Assembly: GCA_025094145.1 (NCBI GenBank)
Contig: JALLLS010000033.1
Coordinates: 62,001-126,000 of the forward strand
Source: Spinellus fusiger
Lineage: Eukaryota > Mucoromycota > Mucoromycetes > Mucorales > Phycomycetaceae
Direction: 5' to 3'
Length of the DNA: 64,000 bases
Shown: one piece after another, positions 1-9,985 of the stretch
How the letters are laid out: every line of letters begins with the position of its first letter
Position numbering within the stretch: position 1 is the first letter of the stretch
Made by a program: the position numbers and the translations under genes
Notes under the pieces: model-generated
Told to the model about the DNA's origin: nothing
Seen by the model: the letters and a program-made list of their open reading frames with translations, nothing else
The model's database searches: none

Positions 1-949
1 GTTATTATTGTTATTATTGTTATTACTACTATTATTATACCTCGTTGTGTCTATAGGACGGTTTATTACACAGTGTTCCTTTACAATCCAACATCATACT
101 GAGTAGTGTTTTGAAAAGACAGTATCCTCCATACTAAAAGAATAAAGCGGGATGTTCTATATAAATGAAAATAATAAACAAACAATTGTATCCCATCTTA
201 ACTAGTAAGAATTACAATTGAATTGAAAGAGATGTAATTAAAAGAGGCCAATTTCTACTATACACTTTTATCTGAGAACAGATGGCGAGTATAAGTTGAA
301 GATTGTCGTTTAGAGAAGAGTCTTGCTGAGTATTCTAGAGTTAACTTTGGGGATTTTCCGCAGTAGGAATAGCAGTAATAAGGATGAAGTTTCATAAAGA
401 GAATCAAATCGAATCAAATCGAATCAAATCGAATCAAAGCCTGATAGATAGGAACACTAAAAGAGAGCTAAAAGAGAGTTTAGTCCTATATCCCACCCAA
501 TGTAGTGTCTTTTTTTTTTGTATAGGTATTCCAACCCCACCAAGTAGTGTGAGAACTATTTGACAGATGTACTCTTCTTTTGTAGATTGTCTATGCATTG
601 GTATTTTCTCATACGCTTAGAATAATGATAATAGTGACTATGCAAGGTGATATTCTCATCATCCTCATATGCATTGGCCTACTTTCTATCTTCTATAATA
701 CAAAGTAGCACCACGATCAATTCATTCAAGATCATTCACAGAAGACTGTCAATGGCATTATCAAACACCGTATCTGATTTATCAATCCATTCAATAGGTT
801 ATATATCTTATGGGTGTACTCATCTTTCTATCATATCTACGTCGAATGACTCTATCACATACTCTCTTTATAGATAGATAGATCGACCCACTCACATTAG
901 TGATTTCATCGTGTCAGCATACCCTTTGTACTCTACCACTACATAAAAT
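1..949. other. Intergenic, no gene seen
   Basis: AT-rich sequence that opens with a TTATTG microsatellite. Short ORFs here (for example 647-877) have no recognisable domain and no splice-supported extension. It probably holds the upstream region of the gene starting at 1013. Confidence 0.6.
401..438. repeat. 10-bp tandem repeat
   Basis: The unit GAATCAAATC is repeated almost four times without mismatch until the last copy. No function is suggested. Confidence 0.9.
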
Positions 950-957
950 TATAAAAG
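950..957 (+). promoter_or_regulatory. TATA-box-like element
   Basis: TATAAAAG lies 56 bp upstream of the ATG at 1013, a normal distance for a fungal TATA promoter with a short 5' UTR. Confidence 0.5.
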
Positions 958-1012
958 CCTTCATAGACAATCAGCTTTCATCCTTCTTATCCCTCTATTA
1001 AAGCTAATTAGT

Positions 1013-1782
1013 ATGACTTCCTTACCAAAACAAAGCCCTTCCTACGAAAAGAATGTTGACTTGAAAGTATCTACTGATAAAAAAGTAGAGGACCTTCATA
1101 AGCTCATTGAGAATATCAAACTCTGTATGATGACCACACGTTGTTCAGACACAGGAAAGCTAGTCAGTCGTGCCATGGTACCTCATATTGTAAGTGATAG
1201 CACTTATGGATAGCAGTTCATCTCATTCTTTTCTGCTTCTTTTTTCTGTATGAAAAATACAACTCTAGCCTGCTAATCATCTTCCTGCTGATCTATGGTT
1301 CTTTACCAACACTTCGACCCATAAAATGGACGAATTGAAGCAAGATCCTAATGTGAATCTAGGACTCTACAAACTATCCACTGGTGAATGGATCAGTGTT
1401 TCTGGTACAGCTGAGCTTATCAATGATCATGCCAAGATCACTGAACTCTACACGCCTGATATCAAAGTATGTCTTCAAAAAAAACATAACCTATACACTA
1501 TTCTTACCATTGTTATTTACTACCATTGTTATTCTGTAGACATGGTTTAGTGACCTTGAAGATGGTGTTCATAATGGTGAAGCTGGTGATCCTCGCATTG
1601 GAATTATCTATGTCAAGGCTGACACAGTACACTACTCTCTTAAAGATGTCACTACTCCTGTCCAAGTGTGGAGAATCGTAAAAGACGCAGTGACAGGCCA
1701 ACTGCCTAAAGTCCCAGCTGAAAGAGAACTTAGCAGTGAAGAACTTCAGACTAGCCGTTCCACTAAGAAGCTTGAAGAGTAG
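1013..1782 (+). CDS. Pyridoxamine-5'-phosphate-oxidase-like FMN-binding protein (BLI-3 / general stress protein 26 family)
   Basis: Exons 1013-1189, 1269-1466 and 1540-1782 join in frame to a 205-residue protein. It has the split-barrel flavin-binding fold signature: MMTTRCSDTGKLVSRAM near the N-terminus, then ADLWFFTNTSTHK and WISVSGTAEL. This order is typical of the BLI-3/GSP26 group, which binds FMN or related cofactors and is linked to stress or light responses in fungi. Precise substrates are unknown for the family. Both introns have GT-AG ends and are 73-79 bp. The start is the first ATG after a TATA-like element and matches the usual length of about 200 residues. No lesion is seen. Family assignment is firm; any stress role is inference. 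Confidence 0.88.
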
Positions 1783-1969
1783 TATGAATAGGCATCTCTC
1801 TTTGGCTATTATCTAACACTGCTATTATTAATATATATAAATATATATAAATATAAAACCCAAGACCCTATATAAAAACAGAATAAAGCAACAATCTTAT
1901 CGGCACATTATTATTCTTATTCTCACATCTTTCTCAAGCTGAACACCATGTTTCCTTTTGAACATACTC

Positions 1970-2002
<33 letters not shown>

Positions 2003-2427
2003 CTCTTGTTGATGAGATTGAATCCATCTTCTCTCATTTACTGTTTGATGAGCTGTTCATGGAACTATAAAGAACAAGACGTAATTATGCATAGGGTCTT
2101 GTTGCTTATGCCTGTGTTCCTGATAGCACTGTTGTTCGGGCTCTAAACTCATAAAGTGTTCATCCTTGAACAGAGAAAGTCAGGTGATACTGATGCTGTA
2201 CCGTCACATTTGCATAAGTGCTCACACTTGCTTTATATTTATTTGTTTTTTTTTCTTTCTCTTTCTTTCCCTATCCTGACTCGTTGTGCAGTAATATCAT
2301 GTTTCTGCTTCACAGTAAGACATAATAGGCTACAGGGAAAAAGAGAGAAAAAGAAAAGAAGAGTCTTCAGTCCTTGTTATTTACACTGCCAACAATACTA
2401 GCGGCTATCTCTTGTCCACCCAAGACT
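1783..2427. other. Intergenic spacer with TTA microsatellite
   Basis: Probable 3' UTR of the upstream gene, a (TTA)n run near 1972-2000 and CT-rich sequence. Small ORFs here are low complexity or lack family features. The next gene starts at 2428. Confidence 0.6.
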
Positions 2428-4080
2428 ATGGTACGTGGGGTGTTTCGCTCTTTACCAGCAGGCATTCCCATGAGATACAGGACACTTGCTACATTTCAAC
2501 CAGAAAAAGAGACAAGAATACGACGTACTCTGTTCTATGGTGAGTCTTAGCCATAATAGCCAGTGTGTGGGTTCATAAATTACAGTACCTGGCAGTGACG
2601 AGCGTAAAATCCATAAATCTATCTCCATGAAGGTGGACTGTGTAGTGTATGACCTGGAAGACAGTGTTTCCGATAATAAAAAGGGCATTGCACGTCACCA
2701 AGTCATTGATGCTTTGGAGGTAATTAACACTAGCTCAAGTGTTCTCTCTTTCTTTCTCTCTCTTTCTCTCTCTCTCTCTCTATATATATATATAAGTACG
2801 ATCTTGATGGATAAAGAGAAAGTGTAGGCTTCTGAACATGGGAAAACAGAAAAGGCAGTACGAATTAATGCAGTAGGCTCAGGTAATACCTCTTTATGCA
2901 CCATCCCTATTGTTCTGTGTTTTAACTCATATTCCATAGGCCTCGAATTGGATGATTTGAATGTTATTGCAAGTACAAAAACAAAGAAGAATAAGACAGA
3001 GTATTGAATGTTCTTCGATCCGTATGTCTGTATGTCTATATGTCTATATGTCTATATGTCTATATGTCTATATGTCTATATGTCTATATGTCTATATAGC
3101 TTCATTCAAAGAGGCTTCAAACAATTGTCATTCCAAAAGTACAGAGTGCAAAAGACATCCAGTTTGTGAGTCGCATGATAGATGTAGTGGCTGTAGAATC
3201 ACAGTGAGTTCTATTTCTATTTCTACCTTTTTATCCGTATATGTGGATGGAAAAAGAAATATATACCCATCTCATGATGAAATAGACGCGAGCGTATTCG
3301 TCTTATTGCTTCCATGGAGAGTGCACTTGGTATAATGAATATCAAAGAAATTGCAACAGCAGATCCTCGACTAGATGCCCTTATTGTAAGTAACTGTTGA
3401 CCCGGAATAAATAAATCCGAACCCATTCTACTATAGTTCGCTGCTGAAGATTACTGTGCGGATGTGGGTACGAAGCTACTATAGATAAAGAAGAAGATTG
3501 ATCAACCAGCATAGGCCTTATTCGTACAAGTAGTCGTAAAGAGATGATGTTCCCAAGACAGACTATTGTGAATGCTGCTACTGCTTATGGATTGCAAGCA
3601 ATTGACTTGGCATGTTAATTGATATATTCACTAGACACTTATACTGCCTAGGTTTGTGTAGACTATCAAAATGAACAAGTGCTATTAGAGGAGTGCAAAG
3701 AAGGAAGAGAGTTTGGATTTAGTGGTAAACAAGCCATTCATCCCAGCCAAATTGATACTATACAAAGGACATTTCTTCCGGATCCTGCAGGTAGATGATA
3801 CATTGGGTTGTTTGTATGTAACCGTGTGGATTAGATGTCGAGAAGGCCGCCCGTATCCTGGAAAAGACCGAGATGTTTGCTGCAAAAGGTGTAGGTGCCT
3901 TTGCACTGGATGGAAAAATGTAAGTAGAAAGGGGTATGGCTATGAATACACTTTAAATACCAAACAATAATCTATAGGATTGATATGCCAGTGATGAAGT
4001 GGGCCCAAAAGATCATTGACAAGGCCAAAGCAGGTGGGATGAAAATACCCGTCATGACACCAAGAAATGAAACTGAATAA
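2428..4080 (+). CDS. Citrate lyase subunit beta-like protein (HpcH/HpaI aldolase family, citramalyl-CoA lyase type)
   Basis: Eleven exons (2428-2539, 2586-2719, 2828-2882, 2940-2968, 3100-3203, 3286-3385, 3437-3467, 3515-3609, 3652-3790, 3835-3919, 3978-4080) join in frame to 328 residues. The order follows CLYBL: VPGSDERKIHKS, then VDCVVYDLEDSV with metal-binding acidic residues, TIVIPKVQSAKD, RIRLIASMESALG, DALIFAAEDYCADVG, NAATAYGLQAIDL and FSGKQAIHPSQI. The known homologue is a mitochondrial citramalyl-CoA lyase that clears itaconate-derived metabolites and protects vitamin B12. That role and location are by analogy; the N-terminus here is basic and compatible with import. Two introns start with GC instead of GT (2969 and 3610). 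A 10-bp repeat fills the first of these. No broken exon is seen. Confidence 0.9.
3021..3098. repeat. 10-bp tandem repeat inside an intron
   Basis: TGTCTATATG-type units run up to the splice acceptor of the GC-AG intron 2969-3099. Copy-number variation would change the intron length but not the protein. Confidence 0.85.
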
Positions 4081-4814
4081 AATAAATAAAGCAAAGAAAG
4101 ATAGGATCGGGTATATTTTAGTATGGACAATTGGTATGAACTTATACCTGCCTAGTTTAGTAAAGAGAATTATTCATGTATTCTTCTTCATTTGTCATGT
4201 AAAAAGAAAGATATATATCTATAAATATCCATGCATTAAGTACACAGATTGCTTGATCTTTGCTACGGATAGACATTTCCCTTAATTTTAGTCTTTTGTC
4301 CGTCATAGAGGATATCTCCCCCTTGAAAATCTATGTTCTCCTTTCTTCTAATACTAATAATAACAGTAATAAGAGGATTTATGTTTTTATTTTTTTTTAA
4401 AAAAAACATGTATATGCTGCTAATGTTTCATCTTTATTAATTTGCTATCTAGCAGCCTTAATAGAGTGATGCCATTGATCAAAGGGATTGTTAAACAAAA
4501 AAGTATACTTTATTCTTAACTGCTTATCAATACTTATTATTAAATACGCTATCACTCAATTAAAGTGGTATATATTTACATTTTTACCTCTTTATCATTG
4601 TACTATTATTGAATAATAAAGATTGAGACTGTTAAAACAGACGAGAAAGAAAGAAAACTTACACTTTTATTAGGAGGGTTTGGTCTATAAAGTATAAACC
4701 AGGAGAACACCTTGGGTCTTTTTCCGATTCCTTTCTCTTACTCCTTTTCTTTTTCTTTTAAAAAGATATACAGCCATTTAATATTTAATAGTTGGCTTTT
4801 ATCTTTTTATTATT
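4081..4814. other. Intergenic, no gene seen
   Basis: AT-rich sequence with poly-T/poly-A tracts and a CT-rich stretch just before the next start, as expected for a fungal 5' UTR. ORFs inside are lysine- or phenylalanine-rich low complexity. Confidence 0.6.
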
Positions 4815-5942
4815 ATGAACAAAGACAATTCTACATCATTTCTGAATATTTATGATCATGATCATCCTCATTCTGCATTAAATTATGGTAAGTTGTTTAA
4901 TATAATAATAATAATAAATAGAGGCAGGAGAGTTCACTCTATATGTTGCTGATTCATATTGCTTATTAGATTACACAGAGAAGCAACCAACTACAGTTCA
5001 ACAAAAGCCATGGATTCACTATTTATGCTGCATTTGTTTTCCATGTATCCCACTATGGGCACGCACTCTTAGCTGCTTGCTGCTTGTGGTTATAATTGTA
5101 GCTAGTATGGTAGTGGGCATTCTTATAGGCACCTTCAAGATCCCCACAATAGACTATTACGGCTCCACACTGCATCCTGACCATTTACCTCCCTTTGAGC
5201 GTAATAAAGGCAGCAGTGGATTTGTATTTAATATGGGTCTTGAGGTTGGAATTACCAATCAGAACAGGCAAGACATTCAACTTGAGCAGGTTGAGATAGT
5301 GGTAATGTTATTAGAACCCTCCTAGAGCTATTTTCATGTTTTGTATTCTTTTTATGCCTATATCTATATCTATGCCAATAAAAGGCCTACTATCCAAGTA
5401 TGCCTGATCAGCCTGTAGGTGGTGGTCTATTGTATAATGTACATCTTCCAGGCAATGCTGTCACCAATATTACCTTTCCCTTTAGGACAGTCTACAGGGC
5501 AGAAGAAGATAGAAACCACACAATGTTAAATGAAATTGTGGATCTGTGTATTATCAAGGCAAACACAGATGCATCCGCCTTGACATTTCATTATACTGTG
5601 TTTCCTGTGGTGAAGGTCCTTAGTATTTATTATAAGCCAGTGTACCATGGCACAGCAAATGTCACTTGTCCCATTCAAGTAAGTTATTATTACTATTATT
5701 ATTGTTATTGTTATTTATTATTGTTATTTATTACTATTACTATTATTACTATTACTATTACTATTACTATTACTATTACTATTACTATTACTATTACTAT
5801 ATAGTTGATGATTCCATGACTCTCTTTTAATTGACATTGATTGAACAAGGGAAAGGACTTATTGCCTCTGATCAAAGACATGGTGGAGTCTTATTTACCC
5901 AGATTCATTTTGGGTGGACTTTCTCTTCATCTTTTCCCCTAG
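4815..5942 (+). CDS. Single-span membrane protein with LEA2-like extracytosolic domain
   Basis: Exons 4815-4887, 4970-5301, 5385-5678 and 5850-5942 give 263 residues. An N-terminal tail of about 38 residues is followed by a cysteine-rich juxtamembrane stretch (HYLCCICFPC), then one hydrophobic helix at about residues 57-80. The rest is a beta-rich domain with the pattern of late-embryogenesis-abundant group 2 proteins: FKIPTIDYYG after the helix, a VGITNQN strand and a final GGLSLHLFP strand. Fungal relatives are vacuolar or plasma-membrane proteins of poorly defined function. The cysteines could be palmitoylated (inference). The intron before the last exon contains a long TATTAC repeat. The last acceptor could lie 6 bp further down without changing frame. 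Confidence 0.7.
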
Positions 5943-6245
5943 TTTATCTCTGCTCCTACGATTTGTTAATGCAGTTTACACATTTCATATTCATGATTTA
6001 TTAATAAACATTTAACAAAAAGAGTAGCTTATATAGATGTCTATTTCCAACACTACGATGAAGAATAAGAATAAAAATATTTAAATCCAAAACATATGTA
6101 CTGCTTTGATCAAAGGCTATCTCTGTGACTGCACATGAAGGGGACACCTGGAATCTTAATATCTATCGGCCGATTCAAATGATACACACCCAATTTAAAG
6201 TATCCACTTTTGTTCTCTTGTTCTTCTTCTCTTGTTCTCCTAAAC
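5943..6245. other. Short intergenic spacer
   Basis: Holds the 3' end of the LEA2-like gene and the upstream region of the HIT gene. AT-rich, and no further coding signal was seen. Confidence 0.6.
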
Positions 6246-7096
6246 ATGTCCACTTCCCACCTGGCTGACGATTGTATCTTTTGCAAGATCATCAGGTAAG
6301 AGAAAGAAAGAAGAAACAAAAAGTGAACACTGTCTTTTTAGAGGTGGTATTCCCTCTTATAAAATTGCTGAGACTGAGAAGAGGTAAGCCCACAGGATAG
6401 ACCACCCTTTTTCTTGTTCTTTTGCAACACATTCACCCACAGCAGAGGGCCTTTACTAATGTATCTTATTCTATGTTAATTTCTAGTTTCGCGTTCCTTG
6501 ATATTAACCCACTGAGTGAGGGACACACTGTAAGCCACACCACACACTGCTCTGCACACAGGAGAGACTCACACGCTTCTTTTTTCTTTAGCTTATTATT
6601 CCCAAGTGTGAGTCATCTCCTAGCATAGATAGTCACATAGTGTGTGGTATTCATTCATAGCCATAGTCCATGCAGAATTCATGCACCAATTGCCTGAGAG
6701 CTACCTTACAGATACGCTTCCCTTGGCACGTAAGATAGCCTTGGCCAGTGGTTTGGATCAATACAATATTCTCCAGGTATAGATAAGAAAGAGGAGCAGG
6801 ATGTTCTGTATAGAATTTCTTGTTATTACTTGTTACTTGTTATTACTTGTTACTTATTACTTATCAACCACTTATCCATAGAACAATGGACCTATGGCCC
6901 ATCAGGTAATAAGTTCTATACATAAAAGTACAGTTGGATATTCACACTCTGATATTTATAGGTGGTGCCTCATGTTCATTTCCATATCATTCCCAAGACC
7001 AACCCTGAGGATGGTATGTCCATTGGATGGCCTCAAATCAGCCCAACCCAGGACGAATTGAAAGCTACATTGGCTCGTATCAAAGAGAAGCTCTAA
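6246..7096 (+). CDS. HIT-family nucleotide hydrolase (Hint/HNT1-like)
   Basis: Seven small exons (6246-6295, 6342-6383, 6487-6529, 6592-6607, 6667-6776, 6882-6905, 6962-7096) give a 139-residue protein of normal HINT length. It starts with the zinc-site-like CIFCKIIRG, continues with SFAFLDINPLSEGHT and LIIPKFHAEFMHQLP, and ends with the histidine triad HVHFHIIPK, which carries the catalytic nucleotidyl-binding histidine. Hint proteins hydrolyse AMP-lysine or AMP-NH2 phosphoramidates and related adenylates. The fourth exon is only 16 bp and encodes five residues plus one base, so automatic gene finders may miss it. All introns are GT-AG. The start is the ATG that gives the family N-terminus MSTSHLADDCIFCKII. 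Confidence 0.92.
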
Positions 7097-7283
7097 GTCA
7101 CACAAACACACTTCTGTTCTCTCTTGTTGTGCTTTAAAAGACAGTCTTGAGCCCTTTGCTATTCTTTTTCTTCTCTGAAAATAATAATAATAAATCCACT
7201 CTCTTTTGGACACTTTCTTTTAAGCACACACACACACACACTCTCTCCCTTCTCTCTCCCTTCTCTCTAGTATATCATTTGCC

Positions 7284-9421
7284 ATGTTGACGTTTCGCCT
7301 TCCTCTCAAACTGTCCTCACTTTCTTCTGCTACTCGTCTTCCTTACAGACCTATTCAACAACGCCTACTGTCTTCTAGTGCCCGTAGTGCATTTATTAGC
7401 AACACCAGTTCAGATCCTGCCTCACAAGAACATCATGCAGTTGTTTCTACTTTTGATTTGTTCTCAATAGGCATTGGACCTTCTTCTTCTCATACTGTGG
7501 GTCCAATGAGAGCCGCCAAGATTTTCATCCATGACTTGGAGACACACAAGGTCATTGATAAAGTCCATTCATTACGCGTAGGTCAGTAGAAATGCTTTTC
7601 TTTATTCTCTCTCTTTATTCTCTCTCTTTATCATTTTATACTGCAAGAGAGATAGAGAGATAGATAGAGATAGATAGAGAGATAGATAGAGATAGATTGA
7701 TAGATAGATAGAGATAGATAGAGATAAAGATAGATCTATATTTATAAAAAGCATGTGTACTCTAAAGAAGGAAAGACAAAAGAAGAGAAAATCCCGCTAT
7801 CAGTAGTTACTAAATTAGGCATATCACAACCCTTTCTTCTAGATATGTACGGCTCGTTGGCGTTGACAGGCGCCGGCCATGGCACACCCGATGCTATTTT
7901 AATGGGTATTGAAGGGGAGACACCCGATCAAGTAGAAACAACCACCATCCGATCACGTGTTGAGGACATCCACACCAACCGCTCTATTCGATTGAACGGA
8001 AAGCACAGAATCCACTTTGATCCTGAAAAGCACTTGGTGTTTAATTACTTCAAGTCACTCCCACAACATCCCAATGGATTGAGGTTCTGTGCCTATGACA
8101 GCAAAAGTAATATGATCGCCACAAATGAATACTTTAGTATTGGCGGTGGATTTGTTGTGAATGAAGAAACACAGCTGGATCATGGTGAGAATGTGTACTA
8201 CAAGCAAGAAAATAAGGATTCTGCTGTCATTGAGCGTAAACAGCAGGACATTGCTGTGGTAGCTCTTCCCTTTAAGAATTCAGAAGAGCTGTTGGCTGTC
8301 TGCAAGCGAGAGAACATGACAATTGCTCAGGTGGTGTATGAGAATGAACTTCGATGGTACACTCCGGAAGAGATCCGTACAAAGCTACTCAATCTGTGGA
8401 ATACGATGGACCGAAGTATTCGTAACGGTGTAATGGCACCTCCTACAGGTAAGTCAGTAAAGAGAGAAAATCAAACCATTGTATTTGTGTGGTAAACTCA
8501 CTCTTCTTTCTGCCTATGGGGGGGGATTTTTTGTCTTCTATTATTTTTGTATTAAAGAAATGCTGCCTGGTAATTTCAATGTGCGTCGACGTGCCCCTGC
8601 TCTCTACAGCAAACTTCTCAAAGGACTGTACGATCCTGTGCAGTTAACAAGCAGCTACCAAGCAAATCAGATTCCTATCTCCACCCCCATAAAGGAGAAG
8701 AGCGAGAACGGCGCTTTGAACACGACCTATCCCATCTCCTTTTCTGTCTTGCCTAGACCTCAACGAAAGCGTTTCTTTTTGCCAGGTAAACCCAAGTCTG
8801 TTTTATAGGCCTAGTATTAATGCAGAAAAGATAGCTCTTGACTATCTGTCTGTATATGCTATTGCTGTGAATGAGGAGAATGCCTGTGGAGGTCGTGTAG
8901 TGACAGCCCCTACCAATGGTGCTGCTGGTACAATTCCTTCTGTCATGAAGTACTATCTGGAGTTCATCTCTGAGAATCCAGAAAAGGATGCCATGGAGTT
9001 CCTGCTGACCACAGCGGCAATTGGCATGCTCTTTAAGAGAGGAGCCAGCATCTCAGCAGCAGAAGTGGGCTGTCAGGGAGAAGTGGGTGTGGCGTGTTCC
9101 ATGGCAGCAGCTGGATTTACGGCTGTGATGGGAGGCACAGTTGAGCAAGTAGAAAATGCAGCTGAGATTGGCATGGAGCACAACCTGGGACTGACGTGTG
9201 ATCCTATTGGAGGTCTTGTCCAAGTGCCTTGCATTGAGCGGAATGCATTGGCTGCTGTCAAGGCTATTGCTGCTGCTCAGCTGGCACTGAATGGAGAGGG
9301 TCAACATAGAGTATCTTTGGATCAAGTCATTGAGACCATGCGCCAAACAGGTGTAGATATGATGTCCAAGTACAAGGAGACAAGTCAAGGTGGATTGGCA
9401 GTGAATGTGCCTGTGTGTTAA
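7284..9421 (+). CDS. Iron-sulfur L-serine dehydratase (SdaA-type) with mitochondrial-type leader
   Basis: Exons 7284-7581, 7843-8448, 8558-8642 and 8809-9421 give 533 residues. The first 40-50 residues are Arg/Ser/Leu-rich without acids, as in a mitochondrial presequence. Then comes [19 protein letters not shown], the beta-domain start of bacterial SdaA. Downstream are [40 protein letters not shown], and the Fe-S cysteines in [16 protein letters not shown] and GLTCDP. Enzymes of this class convert L-serine to pyruvate and ammonia with a [4Fe-4S] cluster rather than PLP. The third intron (donor GTTAAC at 8643) is the least certain. I chose it because it restores the frame and the family length, giving DPVQ joined to PSINAEK. 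An open frame continues past that donor to about 8808. A GATA microsatellite lies in intron 1. Confidence 0.9.
7640..7735. repeat. GATA/GATAGA microsatellite in intron
   Basis: Repeated GATAGATAGA-type units fill the centre of the first intron of the serine dehydratase gene. Confidence 0.9.
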
Positions 9422-9985
9422 AGCTAGATAAACACAATAAACAATAGATGAAGAGTATTTATACATTTATACATTTATACATTTATACATTTATACATGT
9501 ATTAGTATGTAGACATCCATCTAATGTTATCTACACTTCTATTGATTCGTGTAAATGCGTATGTGCATAATTTATTCGCAGGATACAAGTACAAAGAGAA
9601 ATGAACTACTGGTACATGTAAGAGAATGCCATGGGGTGCCTGAAATACAAACAAAACAAAAACAAAAACAAAAAAAAAAGAGAGTAATAATCACACAAAG
9701 ATCAGTCAATAAAAAAGTCATCATTTGAATCATTTGAAATATAAAATGTGTGCAACAGTAAGTAAATAGAGTAAGCAAACCAAATATCTACAGAACCGAG
9801 GAATATATATGTATGTATGTAGGTATGTATGTATAAAAGATAGATATGAGAAAGGAAAAGGACGTGGGTAATTATTATTATCAATATTAATATTGCTTCT
9901 TTTTTTCCTTCATCTCTCAGCTCTCCTTCTTTTGCCACTACAGGAAAGTTTAGAGGACGCTGTTTGGATACCCTCACCCATGCCA
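9422..9985. other. Convergent 3' intergenic spacer with 10-bp repeat
   Basis: Lies between the convergent ends of the serine dehydratase (plus) and bromodomain-kinase (minus) genes. It contains about five copies of ATACATTTAT near 9456-9500, a poly-A-rich tract near 9650-9680 and a GTAT run near 9810-9835. No gene is seen; the minus-strand ORFs here are hydrophobic low complexity. Confidence 0.65.

Noticed and set aside
401..438. Regular short direct repeats considered as a CRISPR array
   Set aside because: Units are contiguous without spacers, only 10 bp, and the genome is eukaryotic.
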